Part shown: positions 1 through 11,181 of the stretch, piece after piece
How positions within the stretch are numbered: the stretch's first letter is position 1
Layout: the number at the start of each line of letters is the position of its first letter
DNA from: Methylobacterium sp. Leaf112
GTDB taxonomy: Bacteria; Pseudomonadota; Alphaproteobacteria; Rhizobiales; Beijerinckiaceae
Direction: 5' to 3'
NCBI RefSeq assembly: GCF_001423295.1
Contig: NZ_LMNG01000023.1
Location: 248,856-312,855 of the forward strand
DNA: 64,000 nucleotides
Translations under genes and position numbers: made by a program
Notes under the pieces: model-generated
What the model saw: only the letters and a program-made list of their open reading frames with translations
Database searches by the model: none
What the model was told of the DNA's origin: nothing

Positions 1-308
1 TACTGGCGCGGGCCCTGGGTGTTTCCGGCCGCACCGAGGCCGACGCCGGTGTTGGAGCTCGCACCGGTGCCGCCACCCATGTTGCCGGCTCCGCCCGTGG
101 CCCCCGGGGCACCGCCGACGGTACCGGTGGTGTCGCCCGTGGCCGAGCCCGTCGCGCGCTCGTTCATCTTCTCGCCGTTGCTCTTTACGCTCCCGGGATT
201 GTTCATGTTGCCGGTGGCGCTTCCGCCGCCGGCCGGGGTCTGAGCGAACGCCGCTCCGGTGAGCGACAGGGCGAGGGTGGCGGCGAGGGCGAGTGTCGTC
301 GTGCGCAT
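1..308 (-). CDS. Small secreted Gly/Asn/Thr-rich protein, 3' end at or beyond window edge
   Basis: The reading frame begins with a clear signal peptide (MRTTTLALAATLALSLTGAAFA, cleavage likely before Gln). It continues as a low-complexity Gly/Ala/Thr/Asn-rich chain of about 80 residues. The frame reaches the left edge with bases TA of an incomplete codon, so it either stops there or continues. An in-frame ATG 12 bases upstream (position 320) is an alternative start; 308 is preferred because a GGATGG sequence precedes it and the signal peptide is then standard. The function is unknown. A similarly built protein lies at 9742-9996 (signal peptide, then Asn-Pro/Gly-Ser-Val-rich tail). Confidence 0.6.
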   Translation of the reverse strand, partial: MRTTTLALAATLALSLTGAAFAQTPAGGGSATGNMNNPGSVKSNGEKMNERATGSATGDTTGTVGGAPGATGGAGNMGGGTGASSNTGVGLGAAGNTQGPRQ

Positions 309-554
309 GGTGCGTTCCATCCAATGTGTTCGTCTTGGATTGGCAACGCAGTCGGCGCAATGTCGTTCAATACGCCAAAAAAATAGTCTGCCGCTGCCAG
401 TGTTCTATGCGACCGGCAAACGTCTTTCTCGGTGAAAGATCGCGTTTTGCGTGAGGAAACCTCGTTCCGCACGCACCGAACCGGCCACCCATCGCAGGGT
501 CGCACCGGCGAAAGCTTGGCCGTACTGCTCCGCGCTCGGGGGAGCGGACGATGG

Positions 555-3500
555 TCAGACTTCGGCCGGTTCCGGGAGCCTGGCCTCGACCGGCACGACG
601 AGCCCGCCGACCACCGGCCCGAGCAGGGTCTCGACGGCGCCGTCGATCCGCGCCGCGATGCCGTCCGCCTGGAGGGCCGCCCGCACCAGGGCGCGGGCCT
701 TCTGGAACGGAAAGCCGTGCACGAGCGCGACCCCGTCGGCCACGGCCTCGGCGGTCTCAGCATACCGCGCCAGTTCGGCGTGGAGGGGCAGGCGCGCGTC
801 GAAGAGCGGGATCGGCAGGGTGAACATGAGCTTGTCGAAATCGCGGGCGCCCTGCTCGCCCCGGCTCTGGAGATGCGCGATCCGCCGACGCACCGCCTCG
901 CTGTTGAGCAGGGCGAGGAGGTAGAGGCCCTCGGCCCGGCTCTCCACGGCCGCCCAGTAGAGCTTGTGATCGATGATCTCGTCACCGTCGAGGAGGCAGG
1001 CCGCCGGGCGGGTGCCGGCCTTCGCGAAGACCACCCGCAGGGGGGCGATGGGAAACTGGACCGTGAGTTTTCGGTTATAGTCCCATTGCTGCTTGAGGGT
1101 CATGGTGCCGGCGCTCTTCCCGGTCCACGCCGCTTCGGCCTCGCGCAGCCAGGAGGCGGCGCGCGGCGCGCCCGCTCCGGCCGCCTGACGCGCATCGAGC
1201 AGGACGCCGTCCGCCACCGGGATCACGCCCTCGGCCGGCTCCAGCGCGCGGAACGGGGCGATGGTCGCCCCGAGGTGGACGCGGCGGAGGTAGCGCGCCT
1301 CGATGGCGCCCTGCTGTCCCGGATGGTCGCGCCAGGGCATCTTCTCCAGGGACGAGCGGCGGCTCCGCACCAGGGGCGCGCCCGGATTGGCGCCGAGCCG
1401 GCCCACGGGCACGCGCTCGACGAGGCAGAGCACACGGGGGACCAGGGAGGCCCCCTGGCGGAAGCGGTCGCGGTAGGGCGAGACGGCGGCGAAGTTCGCC
1501 GCTTCCGGCGCCGGTGCGTCGCGCAGGACAAGATGACGGTCGGCCAGGGCCTCGGGCGCATCCTTCGACGGCAGGCGGCCGGCGAAGGCCGTGACCCGCG
1601 CCGGCGTCGCCCGGGCCCGGCCGTTGGTGACCTCGGCGAACAGCACGCAGGTGGGGACCCGGAAGACCGGCGCGACCGCCTGGTTGTCGAGCACCCAACC
1701 CTCCGTGAAGGCGACGGTGAGGCCGGTCCAGTCGCCGGTGCGGAAGGCGCGAAATTGGCCCCGGCTCAGGGCCGCCAGGGGCAGAACCATGGCGACGCGC
1801 CCGCCGGCGCGGTGTCCCGCCGGGCGGCGGGCATAGAGCTCGGCGGCGCGGGCGAAGAACAGGCCGGAGAGATCGGTCTGGGTGACGAGGCGGGCCTCGT
1901 CGGGCCCGACCCAGAGACCGAGGCGCCGGGCGGTGTCGCGGAACAGGCGCTGCATCGGCCGGGCCATGTACCGATAGGACAGCCAGGGCGGGTTGCCGAT
2001 GACCACGTCCACCCGCGCGCCGTCCGAGAGCGCCACGGGCCGGCTGAGGTTGCGCGCGACGAACCCCCAGACGTGGTCGCGCCCGGCCCGGCGCAGGCGG
2101 TCGTAGGTGACGTAGGTCGCCCGCAGGGTCTCGACCTGCCCGGGCGGCACGCCGAGGCCGGGCAGGCTCGCCACGAAGGCCTCGACCCGCCAGCCGGCCT
2201 CGCTCGCCGCGTGCAGGGCGGTGACCACCCGGTCGAACAGGGCCGGGTCGGCACACAGATCGAGGGGAAAGCGCAGGAGCGGCGCCCCCTTGCGGCCCTC
2301 GCGGGGATCGCGCGGCACCTCGACGACGAGGTCGCGCATCAGGCCGTCGCGGGTGACGTTCCATTGCAGGGCGTCGCCGAGATAGACCGGGAGCGAGATG
2401 TCGCCGGACCGGGCCGGCAGGGCCTCGCCGAGGGCCAGGAGATAGGTCACCCGGGCGAAGATCACCGCGACGGGATGGACGTCGAACCCCGTGACCGACG
2501 CGCAGCAGCGTGCCGCCACGGCGCCGGGCTCGACGCCCGCGGCCAGCAGGGCCCCGCGCTTGAGGCGCACGGCGTGGAACAGGAAGCTGCCCGAGCCGCA
2601 GGCCGGATCGAGGCAGCTCTGGTCCGCCGGCGCGTCGAGGGCGCGGCGCACGACCTTCCGGGCGAGCCAGTCGGGTGTGTAGTATTCGCCGAGATCGTGG
2701 CGCTGCTCGGGATCGATGAGGGATTCGTAGAGAACCTTGAGGAGATCGACGTCGACGCTGCCGAGATCGAACCGGGCGGCATGGGCCGCAAGGCCCGCCA
2801 CGATGGCCTCGCCCCCCGGCGCGTCGAGGACCCAGCCGAAGAAGTCGGTCTCGACGGCGCCGTGGACGCCGGCTTCCCGGAACTGCCGCCCGGAGAGGAG
2901 GTCGGCCGGGGTGTAGCGGCCCGACCCCATGGTGCCGGCCGCGATGGCCTTGGCGAGGATCACCAGGTAGGTGTGCTGGAGCCAAAGCGTGCTGTCGTCG
3001 ATGGTTCGGCCGTAGACGATCCCGAGGTGGCGCGACCACAGCTGGCGCTTGAGCACGGCCTCCGGGTGGCGCTCCAGGGCGTCCCAGGCCGCGGCGAGGA
3101 GGCCGAGGGTCCGCGCGAAGGCGGCGCTCTCGCGCCCGAGCTCGCCGGTGATGCCGATGGCGTCGGCGGGCAGCCAGTCGCGCACGGCGATGACGCCTTC
3201 GAGCCAAGCGACGAGGCGGGCCGCCTCGGCCACGCGCACGTCGTGGCCGGTAAGCGCCACCAGGACGCCGTCGCGCATCTCGTAGGCGGTGAAGGTGGCG
3301 CCGTCCGTGGCGAGGCCGACGTAGCGCTGGCCCGTCGCCCGCTCGCGCTCGGGCAGGTAGCGGGCGAGCTGCGCCTCCGCGGCCGGCCGCTCCCGGCGCA
3401 GGTCCGCCTTGATCTCGATGATCGTACGCCCGAGGAGGGCGTCCACGCGCCCGTTGACCTCAGGTATCTTTCGCTCGAACGCGATCTGCTCGCTGCGAGC

Positions 3501-3611
3501 GCCGAGCGCATCGGTGAGGAGCCGGTGCAGGAGGGCCCGAACCTTCTCGTGACCCGGGCGGCTCGTCAGTTCCGCCACGATGGCGGCGAGGATGTCTGCG
3601 TCGATCGGCAT
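555..3611 (-). CDS. Solo nuclease-methyltransferase fusion of the N6-adenine DNA methylase (Eco57I/type IIG-like) kind
   Basis: This protein of about 1018 residues has an N-terminal nuclease-like segment with an E-I-K type motif (IIEIKADLRRE near residue 70). A long helical region follows, then a class I adenine methyltransferase core: motif I DPACGSGSFL near residue 340 and catalytic motif IV NPPW near residue 560. The C-terminal third should contain target recognition. Such fusions methylate one adenine and cleave unmethylated DNA without partner proteins, and no specificity or restriction subunit lies beside it. The ATG at 3611 is preferred to the in-frame GTG at 3632. It sits in an accessory stretch next to a broken gene, which suggests acquisition by transfer. 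Whether it restricts DNA or only methylates is not known. Confidence 0.85.
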   Translation of the reverse strand: MPIDADILAAIVAELTSRPGHEKVRALLHRLLTDALGARSEQIAFERKIPEVNGRVDALLGRTIIEIKADLRRERPAAEAQLARYLPERERATGQRYVGLATDGATFTAYEMRDGVLVALTGHDVRVAEAARLVAWLEGVIAVRDWLPADAIGITGELGRESAAFARTLGLLAAAWDALERHPEAVLKRQLWSRHLGIVYGRTIDDSTLWLQHTYLVILAKAIAAGTMGSGRYTPADLLSGRQFREAGVHGAVETDFFGWVLDAPGGEAIVAGLAAHAARFDLGSVDVDLLKVLYESLIDPEQRHDLGEYYTPDWLARKVVRRALDAPADQSCLDPACGSGSFLFHAVRLKRGALLAAGVEPGAVAARCCASVTGFDVHPVAVIFARVTYLLALGEALPARSGDISLPVYLGDALQWNVTRDGLMRDLVVEVPRDPREGRKGAPLLRFPLDLCADPALFDRVVTALHAASEAGWRVEAFVASLPGLGVPPGQVETLRATYVTYDRLRRAGRDHVWGFVARNLSRPVALSDGARVDVVIGNPPWLSYRYMARPMQRLFRDTARRLGLWVGPDEARLVTQTDLSGLFFARAAELYARRPAGHRAGGRVAMVLPLAALSRGQFRAFRTGDWTGLTVAFTEGWVLDNQAVAPVFRVPTCVLFAEVTNGRARATPARVTAFAGRLPSKDAPEALADRHLVLRDAPAPEAANFAAVSPYRDRFRQGASLVPRVLCLVERVPVGRLGANPGAPLVRSRRSSLEKMPWRDHPGQQGAIEARYLRRVHLGATIAPFRALEPAEGVIPVADGVLLDARQAAGAGAPRAASWLREAEAAWTGKSAGTMTLKQQWDYNRKLTVQFPIAPLRVVFAKAGTRPAACLLDGDEIIDHKLYWAAVESRAEGLYLLALLNSEAVRRRIAHLQSRGEQGARDFDKLMFTLPIPLFDARLPLHAELARYAETAEAVADGVALVHGFPFQKARALVRAALQADGIAARIDGAVETLLGPVVGGLVVPVEARLPEPAEV

Positions 3612-3713
3612 CGGCTGTCCCGCTGAAGGCACGGGGTAGTATCGTTACCTCAGGTTGTTTTTCCAAGAGGCCGTTCGGGGAAGAGCGGCGCCGATCGCAG
3701 CGAATGCACCGTT

Positions 3714-4280
3714 GTTTTCGAAGCCACCGACGGGGCGGCCGGGGTGTTCGCGGACCTCGTGGGGCGCCACGTCGGGATCGGCCGGATCGGCGACCTCATC
3801 CGCACCCTCGCGGGCCGGACCGACTTGGTGAGGCTGACCATCGCCATCGCGGCGGCGCGGGCGGGGAAGCCGGGCGCGGCCACTGCATGGTGGCGGGCGA
3901 AATGAAGGTCCTGTCGACCCGGGCGAGCCAGGCCGGCGCCGAGATCGCGGGGCGGATCGATCACCTGCGCCCGGGTGCTACCCGCGCGCCGGAATGCCTG
4001 TCGCGGGATGCGGGCTGAGATCGTGACGGTGCAGGACACGGCAAGCGACCTCCTGCTGGTGAGCGGCGCGCACCAGATGGCCACCGGCCGGATTGCCGCC
4101 GGGGTCGGCCAAGTCCCCGCCCCCCGGGGTGCGGCGACGCAGCACCGCGACTCGGTGCGGACCACCACGGACGCGGCCTTGGCCCAGCCGCATGCTCTCT
4201 GGGGAACTTGGGGGCAATTGTGGGATCAGGAGCGGGCGCTGGGCGAGGCGATGCGGGCGCTTGGCGGGACGACGGGATAA
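3714..4280 (+). pseudogene. Decayed methyl-accepting chemotaxis protein (signalling-domain remnant)
   Basis: Three reading frames in succession resemble the cytoplasmic signalling domain of chemotaxis receptors. Positions 3714-3905 read like the hairpin-tip region (ATDGAAGVFADLVG, then IGDLIRTLAGRTDLVRLTIA). Near 3875 the similarity moves to another frame (MVAGEMKVLSTRASQAGAEI, as in VVAGEVK..ST..A..EI). After about 4018 it moves back to the first frame (IAAGVGQ..APRGAAT). There is no start codon with a ligand domain, and at least two frameshifts are needed. It is therefore a non-functional remnant. The family assignment rests on reading the motifs by eye. Confidence 0.6.
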
Positions 4281-4492
4281 GGGACAGCGCACGACCCTCG
4301 TGATGGCGCGCCTTCAACGCCGCATCCGAGACATATTCATTAAGTTCATCGAGATCGACGCCCTACCCCAGCTACGCCAGACGGCCATCGCGTTCTTGCA
4401 CACGAAGCAGAGGGGGACGCGAATGCAAGGGACCAGGACTGCGCTACGCCTGTTCAGTGAACGAAGCATCGAGATCGGAGCAAAGCTCAGTC

Positions 4493-5119
4493 ATGCCGCC
4501 ACCGGCCAACATTTTGATCATGTTTATATCATCGAGCACGGCCATGATTGGTCTTGCGCCAGTGACCGTCCAGGCTCGAAACATCGATCTCGATTTCTAC
4601 CGATTGACTCCCGGAATGGAGGCGAAGGACGTCAGCGCAATTCTTGGAGAACCGCTGCCGAAAAGCTGTCATGCCAAAGGCAACGAACTGGCATTCGAAA
4701 GCGAGAGAGGAGCCTACAAGATCTATTTGGATTCGCATGGTCATTTTTTTAGAATGACTTGGCAGCAGAAGCGCCCAGCCCCCCTCATGATTGAGGATGC
4801 GTTCCGCACCCTGGCCGAATTGCATAAATGCGGTGCCGGAAAGTCATTCGAGATCGAAAAGAACACCGGGATGTTCAGGAGCGGAACAGACCCCATGACT
4901 CCGGAAAAGACGCACGAAGGGTTTACCGCGAAATTTCAGGGACATGACCACATACAGCTAATCTTATCACTCAGTCGTCATAGCAAAAATGAATATCACC
5001 TTTCGTGTTCTAGACTTAAGAAAGCCAGCAGAGCCAGATTCGAAGATTCTTGCACCCGCGACATGATGCCCTGCCCATCGCCTTCACCTTTTCCATTTCT
5101 CAGGGGATTGCGATTCTGA
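4493..5119 (+). CDS. Putative exported protein, BamE/SmpA-like fold possible, low-GC gene
   Basis: This predicted protein of 208 residues starts with a hydrophobic leader (about residues 7-28, ending in VQA) consistent with export. The segment LTPGMEAKDVSAILGEP resembles the repeat motif of small outer-membrane lipoprotein folds of the BamE/SmpA type. The C-terminal part has a beta-rich FTAKFQGHDHIQLILSLS pattern. A GTG 36 bases upstream is an alternative start; the ATG is preferred because a GGAG lies about 10 bases upstream and the leader begins there. Base composition is visibly lower in GC than in its neighbours, and it lies beside a receptor pseudogene. Horizontal acquisition is likely. 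The function is not recognised. Confidence 0.55.
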   Translation: MPPPANILIMFISSSTAMIGLAPVTVQARNIDLDFYRLTPGMEAKDVSAILGEPLPKSCHAKGNELAFESERGAYKIYLDSHGHFFRMTWQQKRPAPLMIEDAFRTLAELHKCGAGKSFEIEKNTGMFRSGTDPMTPEKTHEGFTAKFQGHDHIQLILSLSRHSKNEYHLSCSRLKKASRARFEDSCTRDMMPCPSPSPFPFLRGLRF

Positions 5120-5401
5120 ATAATTCTTTCGGAGTGTTGTGTCCGCGTTTCGCGACGAGGCAGAACACGGGAACCGGACATTCGGACCTTCCAAAAATTC
5201 GATACCGGCAGAGGGGCTGGATTGCACGCCTCCGGCACAGCCCTCCGGGTTGGGGTTCGCTCAGCGCACCCCCCGGAATGGCAACGCCAACGAACGACAC
5301 CGATCCGCTTCCGGTAGGAGGGGAAACCTGCGCCAAAGCAAGAGCGGCCCCTGCCTACAGCGTGGACGAGCCCGGATGGATGCGGACCGGAGAGGAAAGC
5401 T

Positions 5402-7207
<1,806 letters not shown>

Positions 7208-7531
7208 CGAGGGTGCGATCTCCGGCGCGGCGCGGCGCGTCGTCTGAGGACGAACCCGGCGCACGGTCATAAGGGCTGAGAAAACTGGAACGCCGCAGAT
7301 AGCAGTGCGGGCCCCTTGCGCCAAGCGCGGGGGAGCGGCCGCGATGGATCGGGCGGCCGGGGGCCGCGGCCTTTCGCACCCCTGCCGTGAGGGCGAGCCA
7401 CCGCAAACGGGACGCGCGCGACCCGACCTTGCGGCCGAGCTTGATTTCCCGATGCTCCCGGTGTCACGCCCATCCCCGGCGTCTCGTCGGGCGCTCCCGA
7501 TCCGCGCAGCCGAGGCCGAAGGAGGATCCCG
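7208..7531. other. Divergent intergenic region between lepA and a two-component operon
   Basis: These 324 bases hold no convincing gene. They must contain the lepA promoter (leftward) and the promoter of the response-regulator operon (rightward). I see no consensus hexamer pair strong enough to place either. A good ribosome binding site (AAGGAGG) sits at 7520-7526, just before the regulator's ATG. Confidence 0.5.
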
Positions 7532-8268
7532 ATGGACAGCGCCGGTTTCCTCCCCGACGCGGGTCACGTCCTCCTCGTCGAGGACAATGACGGCATGCGC
7601 CTGCTGGTGACCCGCTGCCTGCGCGAGAGCGGCTACCGCGTCACCGGCTGCCGGAGCGGCGCCGAGATGTGGCTGCTGCTGCCGGAGGGGGCGTCGACCT
7701 GATTCTCCTGGACGTGATGCTGCCCGGCGCCTCGGGCCTCGATCTCCTGCGCGCGCTGCGCTCCCGCTCCCGGGTGCCGGTGATCATGGTCAGCGCGCGG
7801 GGCGAGGAGGCCGACCGCGTCCTGGGCCTGGAACTCGGCGCCGACGACTACATCGCCAAGCCGTTCGGGCGCCCCGAGCTTCTCGCCCGGGTCCGGGCCG
7901 TGCTGCGGCGCTCCGTTCTGGCACCGGCTCCCTCTGCCGCACGCACCAGCGAGATCCTTACCTTCGCGGGTTGGCGGCTCGATCTGCGCAGCCGGGCGCT
8001 CGTCGATCCGGAGGGCGCCGGCGTCGACCTCTCGGGTGCGGAATACGACCTCCTCCTGGTGTTCCTCGACCATCCCGGGCGCGTCCTCGGCCGCGAGCAG
8101 ATCCTCGAACTCTCGCGTGCCCGCCTCGGCTCGCCGTCCGACCGCAGCGTCGACACCCTGGTCAGCCGGCTCCGGCGAAAGCTCGATCCACCCGAGGGCG
8201 GCGTGCCGGTGATCAAGACGGTGCGGGGCTCGGGTTACATGCTAGCGGCGCAGGTCGCGCGCGCATGA
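7532..8268 (+). pseudogene. OmpR-family response regulator, disrupted by a one-base frameshift
   Basis: An ATG with a strong AAGGAGG site opens a receiver domain ([19 protein letters not shown]). It runs into a TGA at 7700-7702. From the next frame the sequence continues without loss: [19 protein letters not shown] (phospho-acceptor Asp), the Lys of ADDYIAKPFG, then a winged-helix output domain ending at 8268. The shift maps to a run of five G at 7687-7691; one more G restores a full-length regulator of about 245 residues. The gene is either freshly broken or misread in a homopolymer. It overlaps the histidine kinase start by ATGA, as in an intact pair. Confidence 0.85.
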
Positions 8269-9587
8269 GGCGCTGGCGCGTCCTGGCGCGAAGCCTGGAG
8301 GTCCGGACGGTCGCCGTCCTGCTCGTGGCCATCCTGGCGGTCCATGGCGGTGCCGTGCTGCTCTACCGCCAGTCGGCCGCGGCGGCGGCGAACGAGGCCT
8401 TCGCGAGCCAGACCGCCACGCATCTCGCCCTGGCCCGCGAGGCCGTGATGCGACGGCCGCCCGCCGAGCGGGACGCCGAGGCGAAGGCCCTGTCCAATCT
8501 GCATTTCGAGATCGGGTGGTCACAAGCCACCGCGCCAGCCGGGGCGCGGAACGATCCGGCCCTCTTCGCCCTGAGCGAGCGCCTGCGGGCGTTCGACCCG
8601 AGCCTCGGCCCCGGCCTCTCCCTGGCGATGGAGGGCGGCGACCCGCTGCACGCGAACGATCTGGCCGGCAGCCTCGTGCTGCCGGACGGAACGACGCTGA
8701 CCTTCCGGTCCGCCCATGCGCCGAGCCTGGCCCTGCGGAATCCCTGGGCGTTCCTCGCGACCGCCATGGCCATCCTCGTCGGGCTCGCGGCGGTGATCCT
8801 GATGCACGGGATCGCCGGTCCGCTTCGCACGCTGACGCGCCTGACCGGGCTGATCGGTCACGGGCAAGTGGTTGCCGTGCCCGAGGCGGGCCCCGACGAA
8901 ACCCGCGCGATCGCGCGCGCCCTCAACGGCATGCAGGGGAGGATTCAAGGCCTCCTCACCGAGCGGACCCAGGCGCTCGCCGCCGTCTCCCACGACCTGC
9001 GCACGCCGATCGGGCGCTTGCGCCTGCGCCTCGACGGCCTCGCCGACGCCGCCGAACGCCGGGCGATGGCGTCCGACCTCGACGACATGCTGGCGATGAT
9101 CGACTCGACCCTGGCCTATCTGCGCGGCGACGCCGACCCGGAGGCGCGCCGCGTCACCAACGTCGCCAGCCTCCTGATGAGCATCGCCGATGCGGGACAG
9201 GATGCGGGGCACGCCGTCCGCTACGACGGGCCGGGCCGCGCCCTCGCGGTCGTCCGCCCGGTCGCGCTGCGGCGGGCTCTGGACAACGTCGTCGACAACG
9301 CCGTGCGCTACGGAGGTCGGGCCGACCTTCGTCTCGCCCTGGAGGCCGCGACCCTCGTCCTGTGGGTCGAGGACGAGGGCCCCGGCATCGCGCCCGAAGC
9401 GGTCGGCCTCGCCTTCGCGCCCTTCACCCGCCTGGAGAACTCCCGGAATCAGAACACCGGGGGGACCGGGCTTGGGCTCACCATCGCCCGGCGCGTGATC
9501 GAGGGCGAGGCCGGGAGCATCGACCTCGGAAACCGGGCCGGCGGCGGCCTACGGGTTTGCATCCGCCTGCCCCGCCCGGCGGGTTGA
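8265..9587 (+). CDS. Membrane sensor histidine kinase (partner of the frameshifted regulator)
   Basis: This 440-residue protein has two membrane segments (near residues 13-32 and 160-180) bounding a periplasmic sensor domain of about 130 residues. A HAMP linker and the H-box VSHDLRTPIGRLRL follow. The ATPase domain has an N-box (ALDNVVDNAVRYG), a G1 box (VEDEGPGIA) and a G2 box (GGTGLGLTIA). All catalytic boxes look intact, unlike the regulator upstream. The start at 8265 overlaps the regulator stop, so translation would be coupled. The signal it senses is unknown; the arrangement is of the EnvZ/OmpR class. Confidence 0.9.
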   Translation: MRRWRVLARSLEVRTVAVLLVAILAVHGGAVLLYRQSAAAAANEAFASQTATHLALAREAVMRRPPAERDAEAKALSNLHFEIGWSQATAPAGARNDPALFALSERLRAFDPSLGPGLSLAMEGGDPLHANDLAGSLVLPDGTTLTFRSAHAPSLALRNPWAFLATAMAILVGLAAVILMHGIAGPLRTLTRLTGLIGHGQVVAVPEAGPDETRAIARALNGMQGRIQGLLTERTQALAAVSHDLRTPIGRLRLRLDGLADAAERRAMASDLDDMLAMIDSTLAYLRGDADPEARRVTNVASLLMSIADAGQDAGHAVRYDGPGRALAVVRPVALRRALDNVVDNAVRYGGRADLRLALEAATLVLWVEDEGPGIAPEAVGLAFAPFTRLENSRNQNTGGTGLGLTIARRVIEGEAGSIDLGNRAGGGLRVCIRLPRPAG

Positions 9588-9741
9588 CCGGGCCGGACTC
9601 CTCGGGCTCGGGCATCGCGAAGGGATCGCACGGACCGGGTCCGGCACACTTCGTCACGAAGCCGGCATCCGGCAGTCGAACAGCCTCGCTATCTCCATCC
9701 TCGACGCGGCCGATGGGGCTGCGAGACACGAGGACAACGGC

Positions 9742-9996
9742 ATGACACGCACCACGCTCAGCTTGCTCTCCCTGGCCATCATGGCCGCGCTCGCCGGCCC
9801 GGCCTCCGCCATCGACGGCCACGGCAACGCCGCCAACCCGTCGCAGGCCGTCCCGAACACCGGCAGCGTCTCGGGCGGCCCGGCCCACCGCGACGACCCG
9901 CACGTCAGCGAGAGCCGCGAGGCGACCCGCGACGGCAAGCCGGTGCATTCCGCCAATGACGGGCACGCCCACGGCCACACCCGCGACAAGAAGTAG
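9742..9996 (+). CDS. Small secreted His/Asp-rich hypothetical protein
   Basis: This 84-residue protein has a signal peptide (MTRTTLSLLSLAIMAALAGPASA). The mature chain is short, hydrophilic and probably disordered, ending in a His-rich tail (HSANDGHAHGHTRDKK) that could bind metal. Its Asn-Pro...Asn-Thr-Gly-Ser-Val segment recalls the secreted protein at the left edge of the window. The function is unknown. It follows the sensor kinase by about 150 bases on the same strand, so it could be a target or accessory of that system, but nothing shows this directly. Confidence 0.65.
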   Translation: MTRTTLSLLSLAIMAALAGPASAIDGHGNAANPSQAVPNTGSVSGGPAHRDDPHVSESREATRDGKPVHSANDGHAHGHTRDKK

Positions 9997-10081
9997 GCCA
10001 CCGGAGCGGCATCTGCGCGGCGAGCCCCGACGCGCCGATGCCTTCGGACTTACGCTCCTGCGAATCGGTCCGGAGCCGCGC

Positions 10082-10885
10082 TCACTCGGTCTTGGGGGCC
10101 GCCCCCGCGCGCGCCTCGGCCGCCATGGTGACCAGGATCTTGCGCAGGCCCCCCATCTCACGGATGGGCGCCGGGAACAGGACCCGTGCGGTCCGGTCTC
10201 CCGTCAGCAGGTCCAGGCCCTCGGGGTCGAGGCCGGTGAGGCGCCAGGGCCCGGGCTCGGCGCCGGTGCCGACGGCGTAGAGCGCCAGGGCGTCGGCATG
10301 GTCGGCGTTCATGTGCTCGACGGCGCCGGCCTCGCCCGCCACCAGGCCCTCGGCGCCCGTGAGGTCGAGGCGCAGTTCGCCCGCCGTCAGCACCGCCGCC
10401 TTGGCGAACCCGCCGTTGAGGTGGCCGGCCTTCGGCTCCAGAGCGAAGAATCCGAAATCGGGGAAATCCGCGTAGAGCTTCGCCTTCGGGTGCCGGGCGA
10501 TGAAACGGGCGCGGGCCCGCGGCTCGGCCGTCTGCGCCACCCGCCCGGTCACCGTGAGGCGCGGATGGGCCAGGGGGTCGCCCTTGCCGCCGGCGCTGAA
10601 TAGCAGGGAGGCGCGCGGATCGGCCAGCAGGTTGCGGGTGTGGGCCGAGAGCCGCGACAGCAGCATCAGGGGCGTGCCGTCCACGTCGGTGGCGATGGTC
10701 ACCAGGGAGACGAACGGCGTGCCGTCCTCCGGATCGAGGGTGGCGAGGGCCCCCGATCGGATCGTGCGCAGCAGATGGCGGGCGAGGCCGATGGCGTCGA
10801 ACGGCGCCTCCGCGGCCGGCAGCGGCACCGCCGGCCCACGCCGCGCGGGCGTGGTGTCCCCGGTCTTCTCGCCAGCGTCCGCCAT
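10082..10885 (-). CDS. HugZ-family FMN/heme-binding protein (pyridoxamine-phosphate-oxidase fold plus DUF2470)
   Basis: This 267-residue protein has an N-terminal split-barrel domain of the pyridoxamine 5'-phosphate oxidase type (ATLDPEDGTPFVSLV near residue 50; MLLSRLSAHTRNLLADPRASLL). A C-terminal DUF2470 domain carries VEHMNADHADALALYA. This pairing is typical of HugZ heme oxygenases and related flavin-reductase-like proteins used in heme iron recovery. No heme uptake genes lie alongside, so the substrate is not settled here. It is transcribed leftward, alone. Confidence 0.8.
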   Translation of the reverse strand: MADAGEKTGDTTPARRGPAVPLPAAEAPFDAIGLARHLLRTIRSGALATLDPEDGTPFVSLVTIATDVDGTPLMLLSRLSAHTRNLLADPRASLLFSAGGKGDPLAHPRLTVTGRVAQTAEPRARARFIARHPKAKLYADFPDFGFFALEPKAGHLNGGFAKAAVLTAGELRLDLTGAEGLVAGEAGAVEHMNADHADALALYAVGTGAEPGPWRLTGLDPEGLDLLTGDRTARVLFPAPIREMGGLRKILVTMAAEARAGAAPKTE

Positions 10886-11181
10886 GGTCTCGTCCCCGTC
10901 TCGGCTCTCGTTCAGACACGCGATGATAGCGGTGGCACGGTCCGGTTTGCGAGGTGGAGAGAGTGCGGCCCGTTGGCCTCAGTCAAGCGCCAATCCAACA
11001 CGGCTCGCTTTTTCGGAAGGGAGCCTTTACACAGCCTGACTCTCCGCGCGAATGCGGCCTCGCCCCTCGGGGCCCGGCCGCCAGCGCGTTTTTCGCCGGC
11101 TCCGGTGTGTTCGGGGTGGGATGCGGGGATGCGGGCGAACCTTCGGCCGCGAGGACCGCATCCGAGCAGTAGGGAACGCGC

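Noticed and set aside
432..3626. A 1064-codon open frame on the + strand opposite the nuclease-methyltransferase
   Set aside because: It is Arg/Gly/Ala/Pro-rich with no domain and lies exactly opposite a protein with clear motifs; it is a high-GC shadow.
4093..4752. A 219-codon + frame bridging the MCP remnant and the exported protein
   Set aside because: It has no consistent composition and overlaps the 4493 gene in another frame; treated as spurious.
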